Shown here in pieces: positions 21,462 to 31,955 of a stretch of DNA of 64,000 bases. How positions within the stretch are numbered: the first letter of the stretch is position 1; each line of letters starts with the position of its first letter. Under the pieces are notes generated by a model. It did no database searches. It was not told where the DNA came from and saw only the letters and a program-made list of their open reading frames with translations. Position numbers and translations under genes: made by a program. The stretch comes from Dendrophyllia cribrosa (taxonomy: Eukaryota > Cnidaria > Anthozoa > Scleractinia > Dendrophylliidae), in the NCBI GenBank assembly GCA_024195265.1, contig JAJLRJ010000013.1, forward strand, positions 5,444,112 to 5,508,111, in the 5' to 3' direction.

Positions 21462-21887
21462 CTAGCGTGCTTTTCGACGGGAAGCATTGATGGTAGGCTG
21501 CAGTAGTTCAAGCGGGATGAGTCTCATGTCCGCGGAAGAGTGGCCTGGAAAGTTGAAATGTGTAGGGACCGCTGCTGTGGAGTTGGCGAGATGTGTGTTG
21601 TTTGTCCCTTGTCTGTGTTCTGTGAAGCGTTCTCGAATCGTGCGTTTGGTTTCCCCTATATACTGGTTTTTACATTTTTTACATTCTATGATATATGCGA
21701 GGTTACTAGAATTACAGGTAAAATGTTGTTTTATTTGTCTAATTTCCCCAGTGTTGCTAAAAATATACGACGTTCTACCATTGTCAATGTAAGGGCAGTT
21801 GGGACATCCATGAGTGGAGTTGCAGCGGAAAGTGCCAGAGGTGGGTTTTGGTGTTGTGTTAGTGTTTTTTAGTTTAGCTCTAACCAA
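21462..21887 (-). pseudogene. PLE GIY-YIG endonuclease part
   Basis: The fragment has zinc-binding-type Cys residues (FRCNSTHGCPNCPY), then YIIECKKCKNQYIGETKRT, RERFTEHR and FNFPGHSSADMRLIPLELL. YIIEC and YIGETKR fit the GIY-YIG signature as found in PLEs. It is open but disconnected from the RT part by stops. Confidence 0.85.
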
Positions 21888-22072
21888 AAGGCCGCGAAGG
21901 TTTGGTGAACGACGGTAAGCGATGAAAGGACCATCTTTGAATATTTTTTGCAGGTGATTTGTGGAATGGAGAATAGGTTGTTTCTTGTGAAGTATTTCTT
22001 AAATATTAGGTAGTGCTGGGTTATAGGTGATCGTGAACGGTACTGGGGATTTATCTTAAACCCGATTATGTT

Positions 22073-22484
22073 CTAGTTATGTCTCACTTGTGGGTATTTG
22101 TTGGGCTCTGAGATTTGCTCTCTCACAAAACGTTCTTTATAACCTCTTTTTATTAAATATGAAAGTAATTCTGCTGACCGACGGAGGGCGAGGCTGTAGG
22201 GGATGGCTCTTTTTGTATGATTAGGATGACTTGAGGAGTGGAGTAAGTACTGGTGTTTATCTGTAGGCTTGCAAAAGAGGTCGGTTTCAATTTTTCCATT
22301 TTCGAGTAGAACATTGACATCCAGGAAAGGAATTGAAGATGTGGACCGTTCACTAGTGAATTTGATAGTAGGATGGATGTTGTTGAGGTATGTGATGAAG
22401 TTGTCTAGTTTTTCTTCTCCGTGTGTGCATACCATTAGAATGTCATCTATGTATATGAGCCAGAGAAAGGGTTGGTCAGCGTAA
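22073..22484 (-). pseudogene. PLE reverse transcriptase, catalytic and thumb part
   Basis: It contains YIDDILMVCTHGEEKL, FTSERSTSSIPFLDVNV, DLFCKPTDKHQYLLHSSSHP and RRSAELLSYLIKRGY. The two Asp of YIDD would bind the catalytic metal. The preceding finger and palm part (22508-22840) is in another frame. Confidence 0.85.
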
Positions 22485-22507
22485 TCTTTCAGTGCTTTCC
22501 TTTCGAA

Positions 22508-22840
22508 TTACCCCATATAAAGGTTAGCGTAAGCAGCTGCCATTCTAGTCCCCATTGCCGTACCATGTTGTTGTATAAAATGTTCGTCATTGAAAACAAA
22601 GTTGTTCATAGTCAGAATAATTCTTAGAAGATCACAGATAGATTCAGAGGGGACGGTTTTGTCAGTTCGTTGGCTAAGAGCTATTCTACATGCGTCGATT
22701 CCTTCGTTTGCAGGGATGTTCGTGTATAGAGAAGAGACGTCAAGGGTGACAAGCATAGCATTGCTAGGGAGGACATTAATTGCTTTAAGTTTGTTCAGCA
22801 GGTGAGTGGTGTTCTTTACATAAGATGGGAGTGTCTGCAC
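22508..22840 (-). pseudogene. PLE reverse transcriptase, palm part
   Basis: It contains LVTLDVSSLYTNIPANEG, FVFNDEHFIQQHGTAMGTRM and AAAYANLYMG followed by a stop. The D-V-S-S-L-Y-T-N-I-P motif is motif A of the PLE reverse transcriptase. Confidence 0.88.
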
Positions 22841-23289
22841 CAGAGGATTAAGATGAAAACTAACGAACTCTGATATTTTTTCAGTAGGATGTCTATTTGC
22901 CGAGACAATAGGTCGACCTGGGTTTCCAGCTTTGTGAATTTTAGGCAGGATATAAAAGCGACCAGCTTTTGGATCTTGAGGGGTTAAATAGTGGTGGGTT
23001 TCCTTGTCTATAATGCCCTCAGATAAAAGCCTTTTGAGGTAGAAACGGACTCTTTTGTTAATGCTTTCGGTGGGATATGCATTGACCTTCTTATAGAACT
23101 GTTAGTTGTATAATTGTCTGTAGCATTCGTTTAGATAGTCTTGTCTGTTCATCCCCACAGTACCAGATCCTTTGTCTGCAGGTTTGATGATGATGTCTGT
23201 CCGTCGTTGTAGTTTTTTTAGGGCGATTCGCTCTCTGCGGGTTAAGTTGCCACGGACACGTGTGGGTTTGGCGTTCATTATGTCACTTT

Positions 23290-23790
23290 CTAGGGTATGC
23301 CGAGAATTGGATCACGGTTTGATGGAGGACACCAAGTACTTTTAAGGCAGAAGGGATTAGGTGTTAATTCACATGTCCTGTCTTCGCTGTAGAAGTACTC
23401 TTTTAATCGTAAACGTCTAGAGAAATCATAAATGTCAGCTTTAACTTGAGCCCAGTCGATGTGTCTGGGAGTTGGACAAAAGGTTAAACCTTTTGATAAG
23501 AGAAGTATTTTATCATCAGTCATTGTGACGTTTGAAAGATTAATCACGGTGGTTGTGTCAAGACGAATAGGTGTTTTCGTTCTAGAAAACGAATTAGATG
23601 AGCGAACTCGACGGTTTTTTCTACGTTTGTTTCTAGTGTTAACTCCTTGGTTGTTTTGTGTTGCTGAGTTTGTAGGAAACTGTTGATTTTCCAGCGGTCG
23701 TAGGTTGTGGTGCAATCGTCTCGCTTCTTCCAAGTTAAAAAAGCCATAACAGACCTCGCTCAGTAAGTCAGTTGACGTTGGAAACTTCAA
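23290..23790 (-). pseudogene. PLE N-terminal region
   Basis: A basic, Asn/Arg-rich segment (KRRKNRRVRSSNS) is followed by VINLSNVTMTDDKILLLSKG, LTFCPTPRHIDWAQVKADIY and DFSRRLRLKEYF, which are conserved in PLE proteins just upstream of the RT. It ends at a stop after ILGIP, before the RT part. Confidence 0.85.
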
Positions 23791-24611
23791 AGGTTAAACT
23801 CACACAATGTCTTACGGATTAAGATATTGCCGTGACTTGCAATTGTCGGCTCGAGATAATGAAACTGATGAAGGGCCGGAGCAATCTTCACAAGAAAGTA
23901 TTTCAGAGGGTGATGAAGAAAGTTCTCAAAGTAGCGATCAATCTTCTCAGAAGAGGATGAAGGCAATCAAATTGAAGAACACAGAGTGAAAAATCAGCCT
24001 TGGAAACGACTTGTGCATAAAGCAATGGACCGCCATCGTGATTAGCTACAATCATAGACAAAAGTGTTGGGAATAATTGTAGTTTTCACTATTATTCTCT
24101 TTCTCTCCCCTCCCCCTGTTACAATGTTGTGTATAAGGAGACATGTTTAGTACGTAATTGTTCGCTGAGATCCCAACATTGAATAGGGGGGTTGGGGGGA
24201 TTCATAAAATTTACTAATAACTTTTATTTTAAATTAAGAGAACATTGATGTAATTCACCACTGATGCTATTCATTTTCACAACCTTCCCAACTACTTCTG
24301 TCTGCAATTGTAGGTTAAGTCCCGCCTTAAGACAAACTGTTCATTAAAATCCATGATGTAATCAATATCAAGCTAATATATGTCACGAAATCCACGAGTT
24401 CCAGAGTTATGAATGAAAACAGTAATTTTATGAGGTAATAGGACGAAAACAAGCTTAGCACCAAAACGACGCTACACCTCGTGCACATCTAAGAAAATGT
24501 ACCCACATGGGAGGGAAAGAGGCTCTCGCCTCTTATATATAGCTTTTAGAACCATAAGCTTCTCAGAGCTTCCTCGTGCGGGTGGACCGGTAAGGGTGGG
24601 ACTCTGCATAA

Positions 24612-24814
24612 TAGTTTATTATTTTATTTTATTTTATTTTTTTTATTGGAAATTACTCACATCTAACTACAATGCTACAATACATTACATTACAGTCATG
24701 TACAAAATACAAAGTACAGTAAAATACAAGTCTACTTTTGAGTAAAAAATTGAACCGCTAGCGATGGGGGCTGCTAAAATTTCAAGCTTCGAGTTTCAAT
24801 ATCTTCATCCCCCC

Positions 24815-24851
<37 letters not shown>

Positions 24852-25145
24852 TTGTCATAATAAATGAACTTTCCCTAAGTGAGGAAATCAAGATTATGGT
24901 CGAGAAGGTTTTCTAAAGTGGAAACTCCTTTATCAAACCATGTTCGATAGAAAATCATTTTATTATCAATTTTAATATCCCTGTTGTTCCATATAACCGT
25001 TTCTTTGTGCATGGCTTGATATTATTCTGCACATCATTTAACTCAAACCAGCACTGCAGTGTTCTTATGTAAAAGAGTGGTAGCTCCTTAATGTCGATGT
25101 CTTTGCCGTTACAGTTGCAGTTAGAGAGGAAGGTAAACTCCCCCC
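24612..25145 (-). mobile_element. LINE 3' fragment (L1/Tx1-type ORF2 C-terminus)
   Basis: Minus-strand frames read IKELPLFYIRTLQCWFELND, then (after a one-base shift near 25005) ETVIWNNRDIKIDNKMIFYR, TWFDKGVSTLENLLDHNLDF, LT and stop near 24876. The order 'LPxFY...LWNNxxIxIxxKxxFYxxWxxxGI' is the C-terminal region of L1/Tx1-clade ORF2. Downstream comes a long C run (24817-24851 on the plus strand) and a TAAAA-rich tail near 24612-24645. Only the last about 90 codons remain. Confidence 0.7.
24817..24851. repeat. Poly-C tract
   Basis: About 33 consecutive C; a likely site of assembly-length error. Confidence 0.9.
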
Positions 25146-25449
25146 CCCCCCAAGTGTGAAGTGGCTTCATGATAGTTAATACTATCACAGGTGCCTCGTG
25201 TGGTTGCGTTATACATGTACATGACAACCACGCATTTACCCTTCCACTGATAACAGTAGTTTGTTTTCGTTTATTAAACAGGTGTCTGTTATCCTCACAA
25301 AATACTCCTTCATATAAATCTAGTTTGAACCAGTTTCGTTATCTCTCTCGTGTATCAACTTTTGTGACGTGGAGAGTTCATTCGCGGGAGTTTCGCGCCA
25401 GAACAAGAAGGTCACGTCAAGTTAAGAAAGCTTCTTTTTTCTAGTAAGT

Positions 25450-27147
25450 ATGGATCGTACGAGTTTAAAGGATATGACAGTAGACGGCATTGCTAAACGT
25501 TTACTAAACAAGGGATGGAAAGAGAGCATAGTCACAGCTTTCAAAGGTGTGTTACCAGCAGCATAAAAATTGTTTGTTAATTAGGTTTCCATATGTAACT
25601 AAAGCACACGTGGCTTTTAATTGTAATGAAATAATAGCTATTTTAGGCCTAGCTACAAATATCCTGATATTTTTTTTAGATATTTAGAAACTCATGGGAT
25701 ATTTAGAAAATTCCGAGATATTTAGAAAAGAAAAGAATAAATTTGGGATTTTGCTATGGTTTTATTACTTTTATGAGTTCACACATGGTTTTTCTTTGAA
25801 TCTTGAGATGGAATCTACTTTGAGGCTCAATTAAGTGTCAGCTGGGGTGGTCCTGTTCAGTGGTTTTCCTCAGTAAGTAGTTTAACCCTAAACAAAATGG
25901 CAGATGCTGAAAGTTCGGAGGCTTCGGTTTCTACTGAACCTGAAGCGGTAGTTTGTAGTGGAGCACTCGCGGGCCGAAGGCCCGCTGCGAAGCCCCATAC
26001 TCATAGAACCTATGCCCGTCATTTTTCATGGTCATGGCTAGCGGAATGTTTCGCGGGCGCGTTGTCTGCCCGCCGCCGCCGCCGCCGCCCGCCGTACGCG
26101 TTGGGCGAGCTCGCGGGCGCGTATGACATCCGGGATCTTTAAGGCTTTGTTTTTCGCGCGGCTACACAGCCGTCAGCTCGGTAAACACTTTCATAGTTTG
26201 GATCTTTCGCTGGTCTTGGTCTTGATCTTGATCTGGCCTTGATCTTTCGCTTTAACGGAGAAGTAAAGTAGTTATTTCCCTGCATTTTTTCGAGGTTTGC
26301 TGCTCAAGACAGGGATACTAATCAAGGGATACTCAGAAACCGCTTTAGTGGAAAAAGAAGAGCTTTCAGAGATAAAATCTTGCTTCGAGGAACTACTTCA
26401 TACGTTTTTCAATGCATGAGGATATGTTTGTTTTTATTATGGATTCCAGAACCAAAGGAGCGGAGATTTAAAGAATTAACAAGCAAGCAAGGGACTCATA
26501 GGTAAAACAGATTTTTCGATGGGAATTTATCTTGATATCAATCTGTGATTGACGTTTAATTTTATGCTTTGTGTTCTTGTGTAGTTTTGGAGAATTGTTT
26601 TTGAAACGTGCTTAACTTCAGTTGTATCGATTTCTTGAATTTCATCGAAGGCAACTTGATGCGCTATAAATGGTACGCGTTTTGCTTTTAAACAAACTAA
26701 TGGAGATTTGAATAATATTTTTCTAAAGAAGATTGTGTTGTCCATTTTTATGTGTTTGTTCATTCATTACATAGATTGAAAAGCGATTTTATGTAAACAA
26801 AACAAGACTTAGACTTCACTCGCGTCGCCTTATACAAACATGTTTGTGTATTTTTGCAATTTTGATTTCCAAATCAGTTTCTCGGGCAATTTTTGACAAA
26901 CAACAACAGTATTTTATTCGGAAAGTAGTCGAACTAGTTATTCTAGACAGAGAAAAGTTGTTTTTGTGAACTTTTTTACGGTCTAAATGTATTGTGAAGA
27001 CAGTCGCGCAATAAGCTTACTGTTTTTGAGAATTGCTAAACTTGAAAAATAGCCCGGTCGTCAATCTTAATTCTTGTGCTTCCGACCTTTCACCTTAGTT
27101 AAGCCTTAGGAAAGCTTGTAATCAGAGTGCGACGCTGTTAGGCTCAG

Positions 27148-27207
<60 letters not shown>

Positions 27208-27285
27208 TATGTATACAATGTGCCCTCCCGGTTGTTACCATAATGGCTTTATGGCAACTCCTGAACTTGGGCACAGGATGTACGG

Positions 27286-27330
<45 letters not shown>

Positions 27331-27694
27331 ACTGTGACGCATTCCCGTCTTGCCAATAAATGATGTTTTTGATTTTAAGAATGTTAAGAAAATATTTGGG
27401 ATATTTAGAATTTTTTCAAGATATATAGGGGGAAAAAGCGAGACATTTAGGAAAAATATCGGAAATTTCCAGAAAGATATTTAAGCGATTTTACGTGATA
27501 TTTGTAGCTAGGTCTAAGCTATTTTCTCTTTGCCTGTTAGTTTTGGTTTTAATTTAATTATCCGTCGGCTTCTTTTCTTTTCAGTTGCTGAAATTTATGG
27601 TGGGCAATTTACCACTCTAACAAGGGTAGAGTTCGCGGACATGCGAACGCCAAGCGTTGTCGACGTGGCAAGAATTCACTGTCACAGTAATTAA
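25450..27694 (+). CDS. SAM-domain-only small protein (two exons)
   Basis: Exon 1 is 25450-25546 (ATG at 25450, donor AAAG|GTGTGT). Exon 2 is 27585-27694 (acceptor CTTTTCAG, stop TAA at 27692). Phase 1 fits and the product has 68 residues. Exon 1 gives [20 protein letters not shown] and [12 protein letters not shown]; exon 2 gives [20 protein letters not shown] and [16 protein letters not shown]. Together they follow the SAM (sterile alpha motif) plan: V/I-x-x-L-L near the start, the Trp after the gly, F-K, then 'I-x-G-x-x-F-x-x-L-T-x-x-E-F-x-D-M'. SAM domains mediate protein-protein polymerisation and sometimes bind RNA. A weak donor (A|GTAATT) just before the stop leaves open a longer transcript. 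The 2-kb intron holds repeats. Confidence 0.68.
25897..26142 (+). CDS. Small open frame running into a GC-rich repeat, uncertain
   Basis: ATG at 25897 has a good context (AACAAAATGG) and encodes [20 protein letters not shown], typical of a real amino terminus. From about residue 22 the frame enters a GC-rich segment (CGCGGGCCGAAGGCCCGC palindrome, CGCCGCCGCC run) that gives an Arg/Ala-rich tail. It could be the first exon of an unseen gene or a chance frame in a repeat. It lies inside the intron of the SAM gene, on the same strand. Confidence 0.3.
   Translation: MADAESSEASVSTEPEAVVCSGALAGRRPAAKPHTHRTYARHFSWSWLAECFAGALSARRRRRRPPYALGELAGAYDIRDL
26655..27150 (-). repeat. Dispersed repeat family B, copy 2
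   Basis: Inverted copy of 1041-1560, ending next to the AT microsatellite with GCTGTTAGGCTCAGCCTATA. The minus-strand frame here ([23 protein letters not shown]) has a recognisable but broken counterpart in copy 1, so the parent element may once have coded for protein. Confidence 0.7.
27150..27202. repeat. (AT)n microsatellite
   Basis: Pure AT dinucleotide repeat. A second one lies at 27287-27325 after an 85-bp unique spacer. Confidence 0.95.
27287..27325. repeat. (AT)n microsatellite
   Basis: Second AT repeat of the pair. Confidence 0.95.
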
Positions 27695-27788
27695 CTAGCT
27701 AGTTTGCCACAAAACCCACTTCAAACTTCCGCTTACTGCTCTAAGGTTTTTTTTTGCCATTCCGCGGTATAAAACGAGTGGTAACTAA

Positions 27789-28298
27789 AGCCCCATTTAC
27801 ACTGCCGAAAAATTTTTGCACGGCTCGGATGAAAAAAGTACGCGTACCAAAAAAATTGGTTCGGCACGGATAGATTTTGTTGTGTAAACTACTTTGCCCC
27901 ATCCGTGCCGGACCAAACTTTCACCCGTGCTCGGACCATGTCGAGAGGTAGTCCGAGCACGGATAAAATTGGTACGCGATCCTGAAAATCTAGCCCAGCT
28001 CGGATAAGGTGTGCAGTGTAAACGATTAGCCGTGCCGAACCAACTTTTCTCTGATGAGCCTTCGCACCTTTGGTCTAAGAACTTTTCGTCCGCCATGTTA
28101 GCATCATGCGCACTAAGCAAGAATCAAGTAACGCTGGCCGAGATGTTGAGCCTTTTACCCGTACCAAAACATAATTTTACATCGTTTAGCACGGTAGAAG
28201 AAAGGACGTGTAAATGACTAATCAGTACTATTTTTTTGGGTACGCGTACCACTTTTATCCGAGCCGTGCCTAAAATTTTCTGCAGTGTAAATGGGGCT
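27789..28298. mobile_element. Harbinger-type MITE with TAA target duplication
   Basis: The ends are AGCCCCATTTACACTGC and the reverse complement GCAGTGTAAATGGGGCT, flanked by TAA at 27786-27788 and 28299-28301. The subterminal parts (TTGCACGGCTCGGAT; ATCCGAGCCGTGCC) also pair, as do GTACGCGTACCA blocks. A 3-bp TAA/TTA duplication is typical of PIF/Harbinger. It starts 95 bp after the SAM-gene stop. Confidence 0.85.
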
Positions 28299-30439
28299 TA
28301 ATGCTTATAAATCGTTTGTGGTTGTTATGTCAGCGAGATTCCATCTTTGAATTAACATTTCATTTTCATGTTTGAGTTTAGAGCGAGTAAAAAAATGATA
28401 CAGGGAAGAAAAGCAACAAATCAGGTGACATTACTCAGGCATCTAGAACGTGATATATGAGGGAAGTTCGCGCAGGCTCTGGAAACGAGATTTACCGAAT
28501 TCCGCATGCGCAGTAATCTTTCGATCGACCGTTGGTTACCGCCAGTGCCTGGCACGGCTCGTTTTCGATGGGTTGCAAGAACAAATCTCGATTTAAAAGA
28601 TAGAAATATTCGATTTTAATGCTTAATTGGTATATATGGTTACCATGGAAACGTCACTTCTTTTGAATACAAATAATCTTTTACATCAAAGTGTTTCTAT
28701 ATAATTCTGAATTGAGATTCCTCTCCCTCCGGCCCGGTTTGTATTAATATATACATTTTTAGATGAAACAAACCAGAAAACCAAAATTCGCAAAAATGCC
28801 GTAAAAAAAAAGCAAAGAAACAACAGATTGACGATATTTGAATGGGTTTTTACTTACCATTTTAATATTTTGTCGAAACTGACAATAAGTGTCAAGATGT
28901 GCTGTTCACTTTCTATGCTTTTTTTTTTACTGTGAAACGTTTCAGTTTTTTCTTTTTATTTGCAAACGTGTCATGAAAAGTAATAAAGTGACCATTTTTT
29001 ATTTAAAATGTAAATATTGGGAATTTTACTGGATAGCTGAATAGGCGTACGCGTAAGAAAAACGTATAGCTTCTTCCATCTCATTCGATGATGTATATTA
29101 GCCTCGGTTTTCTCGGTCCGTACCGTAAGTTACGGACCGAGTTTTTTTCCTCGATTTATGGCCCAAGCGCGCGAAGCGCGCGTGCCATAAATTATAAGAT
29201 ATTTATTATATCTCTAAATCGGAGATAAAGGAAAACCTTTCAAGTCAAAAGATGGACGGCTTCATTTGACTGACGCACGTCACAAGAAAGCAAAGAGCAA
29301 ATTTTATTGGCTTTCAAAAATAGTGTGATCGGTCCTCGATTCGGCGTGAACTTGCGTGGCTCTTGAATGAAAACTATGTAAAGGTCTGTAAACGAATTAA
29401 TTTTTTCTTCTATGTGTTCGATAGGACGACGGAAACCTGATACAAGGTAGTTTTTTTTGAAAAAAATTCTTAGTTACTGGCGAAGACAACTGAGGAAAAG
29501 AAGAATGAAAACGCCGTGATAAAATCGCCAAAACAAACGTGTTTGTCAAACTGGAAAATGCATGTGGCTGTGGCAGCATTTCGGTCTGCAGCGGTGAACG
29601 AAGAAACTCTCAAACTTCAAAGAGGATACTCAAAATATCTCCTCATCAAATACTGCAAGCTGTTTTTGGCTTTTCGATGTGCATTAGTGGCTTCATGCCA
29701 CAACGTGAACTGCAGCACGAGCTGAGCGCATTTGCGAATACGCAAAAACTGTTTTCGGGAATCCACTGCAAGGACAAAAATTTCGCTGAGGAATCAAGGT
29801 ACACTTTTAGCGTAATTCTGTAGGTCTCTGTAGCCTCAAGTTTGTTCTTCTTAGAGCCACTGCCACAAACGATAACTCTGAACTTAAGTTTTATATAACT
29901 AGACAAGAACTTGATCAAACTAAGCTAGCTTATATGATACAGTTTACCGATGGAAGCCGTTTCAAGTTGTTTTGCAGCTTTATGTTTTTCGTAGAGAAGT
30001 TTTCTTACAAAGAAAGGTAATCTTTTTTCAATGCTGAATTAAATTGTTAAAGTTAAACGGATTTGCCAAGTTACTCGAGTTTTTACCACTTACAGCCTAA
30101 CTGAAGCTAAATACCAAAACAATATTAAAGCATGTAAGCTATATATCGATTTAAGCTTATACTCAAGAAAATTGTCAAATGAATGCATTTTGAATCGCGG
30201 CTAATCAGTTTTTTGCTAAAGTTATAGCTAATTTCATTGAAGAGAGTTTTTGTAACCTGATATGTTAACCCATTTAGCTCCATACGTTTTCTCTGGATAA
30301 TTTTTAATATAGAAAACAATGTTTGTTAGCGCTAGACCGATGCGCGCTGGACTCTCAAATTTTGCGGTCCGTACTGTAAATTACGGACCGGAAAATTGAC
30401 TAATCATAGCGCGCGTACTAACTGCCTTGTGTAGGCACG
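28299..30439. other. No gene recognised; two GGTCCGTA palindromes
   Basis: CTCGGTCCGTACCGTAAG...CTTACGGTACGGACC-type perfect palindromic sequence is at 29112-29141, and a related one (GGTCCGTACTGTAAATTACG) at 30363-30389. Both are followed by GCGCGC-containing text, suggesting two ends or two copies of one element. The open frames at 29516-29823 overlap in different frames and have no recognisable domain. Confidence 0.4.
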
Positions 30440-31130
30440 TTAGGTCAAGTGAACCATTTGTAAATTATTTTTGCATTATAGAGGTTACTTATAATGAATT
30501 CAATCTTTTGTAATGAGATTTTTTGCGTAACTATGACTTTAAAGTTTTGGCCACTCCATTCACCGAATGCAAATATGGCTGCCGATTTATTATTCTTTTA
30601 TATGTTTGTAAATTGGCCACTCCGAAAATACCATAATACTCTTTTATGCGCAGGCTCAGCCTCACCGGGGTGTAATTATTCAAGTCTCCTTTGTTAGAAT
30701 GGCACAATGGAATTCAGAGTACATGTAGGAACGCCAGGACGTAGCATTGTGTGCTCGCATACAAATGTGCACCGTATGCAAATTGCCACGAAGTTGAAAC
30801 ATAGCACGTGCAGTTCGTGGTGAAAACAAAAGAAATTGGAAAAATGAGGCTTACATCAAGCACCACCCAAACCTGCACTTTAAAGAGTATTATGGTATTT
30901 TTAATAGTTTCTGGAGTGGGCAATTAGCCTCACTGGCCTCATTTTAGAGTAAACATTCTTATGAATTTTGCACATGCTAACGAGGCCAGTGAGGCTAATT
31001 TACATACACATAAAGAAAATAATAAACAGGCAGCCATATTTGCATTCGGTGTTTTACTAAAATTATCTATTACTCGTTAGTCTATAACTCTTGAACAAAA
31101 TGCTCTGGCGCTTTAAAATTTGGATTTAAG
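30440..31130 (+). repeat. Dispersed repeat family C, copy 2, split by nested MITEs
   Basis: The outer parts match 10280-10570. Inside, an inverted pair (CACCGAATGCAAATATGGCT at 30559; AGCCATATTTGCATTCGGTG at 31032-31051) encloses a copy of the 300-bp MITE (30615-30920) and a small palindrome (TTAGCCTCACTGGCCTC / GAGGCCAGTGAGGCTAA). Confidence 0.65.
30615..30920 (-). mobile_element. 300-bp MITE family D, copy 1 (inverted)
   Basis: Reverse-oriented copy of the element at 35653-35949. It contains AAATACCATAATACTCTTTT and the complement of the 'gcacgtgc...cttcttggcaatttgcatacggtgcac' core. Confidence 0.8.
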
Positions 31131-31394
31131 GCTTATGGCCAATACACCATCAACAAAACCGGCAACGCCACGAGGACTGTATTTTTGGCCAAAACAGAAG
31201 TAAAGATCTCACATTGTAACTCTCAAAAATGACCAAAATTAAAAGCAAAGAAACAATCAGTGCTTAATCACGTAAACTATAACATATAAATCAAAATAGT
31301 TCAAACTTCAGTACTTTTCAATGTTCTGCAATGTTCCTTTGTTTGGTTGTTTAAAAATGTCTTCTTTTGGCCCCCTGTATAATTTATGTACTAC

Positions 31395-31655
31395 TTACGC
31401 AGGCTTGGGACTGACTCATCCCCAGTCGTCTCTCAATTAACGAGAGAAGCGCGGCCGAGGGGAGCGCGAGGGGTAATGGGAAGGAAGAAAGAGGTAAGAC
31501 TGTTTTCCTTTCTTCCTTCCCATCATCCCTCGCGCTTCTCTCGGTCGCGCGTTTTTCGTTCCTCGGTCCGTGTCTCTCCCCCGCGCGTGTCTCTCCCCCG
31601 CGCGTGTCTCCGGCGTGTTGCCAAGAGAGACGTCTGGGAATGAGTCACGACTTGG
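31395..31655. mobile_element. MITE with GACTCATCCCCAG ends
   Basis: The left end GGGACTGACTCATCCCCAGT pairs imperfectly with the right-end CTGGGAATGAGTCACGACTT. The interior has 'gggaaggaagaaagagg' against 'cctttcttccttccc' and GCGCGTGTCTCTCCCCC repeats. Confidence 0.6.
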
Positions 31656-31708
31656 GAAATAAAGTTAAGTTGACACTGAATGATTTTCAAATACTTGCCC
31701 TTAAAGAC

Positions 31709-31714
31709 TTTATT
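31709..31714 (-). terminator. Polyadenylation signal of the WSC-like gene
   Basis: AATAAA on the minus strand, about 36 bp after the stop codon. Confidence 0.6.
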
Positions 31715-31749
31715 CATCTTATTATAATTTTAGTTATTATCTTATTCAT

Positions 31750-31955
31750 CTATTTTTTTATCAGGTTTGATATCTTGGCGCCTTGATCCCAGTCTGACGG
31801 AACGATCTCGTACACGGACACAGCATTGACATCCGCTGAACCACAGCAACCCATGCCTTCGCAAGGTGTACCCTCCTCATACCCATAACCTGAGTGAATA
31901 CAAACGTCATTTGATTGATAATGCTGAAACTTCTTCACAACATTGCCAAAGTTTG
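31750..31955 (-). CDS. WSC-like gene exon 4 (terminal)
   Basis: Acceptor ATCTGCAG; encodes ANFGNVVKKFQHYQSND, then CIHSGYGYEEGTPCEGMG, CCGSADVNAVSVYEIV and a Lys-ending tail before TAG at 31750-31752. It matches the end of the first repeat (CKGFECCGSVTNNAV) and so completes the second repeat. Confidence 0.75.

Larger units (their letters stand above)
21462..23790 (-). mobile_element. Penelope-like retroelement with GIY-YIG endonuclease (decayed)
   Basis: In minus-strand order it contains an N-terminal region with VINLSNVTMTDDKILLLSKG, FCPTPRHIDW and RRLRLKEYF; a reverse transcriptase core with TLDVSSLYTNIP, QQHGTAMGTRMAAAYANLYM and the catalytic YIDD at 22442-22453; the SIPFLDV block and HPNHTKRAIPYSLALR; then a Cys-rich linker (CNSTHGCPNC) and a GIY-YIG-type domain (LAYIIECKKCKNQYIGETKR). 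This domain order is that of Penelope-like elements. The frame is broken in several places (near 23290, 22500 and 22070), so it is inactive. It lies 0.9 kb beyond the CUB gene, on the opposite strand. Confidence 0.92.

Noticed and set aside
23807..23989. Plus-strand 60-residue Ser/Glu-rich frame with a good ATG context
   Set aside because: It overlaps the probable 5' region of the Penelope-like element on the other strand and is low-complexity with no supporting exon.
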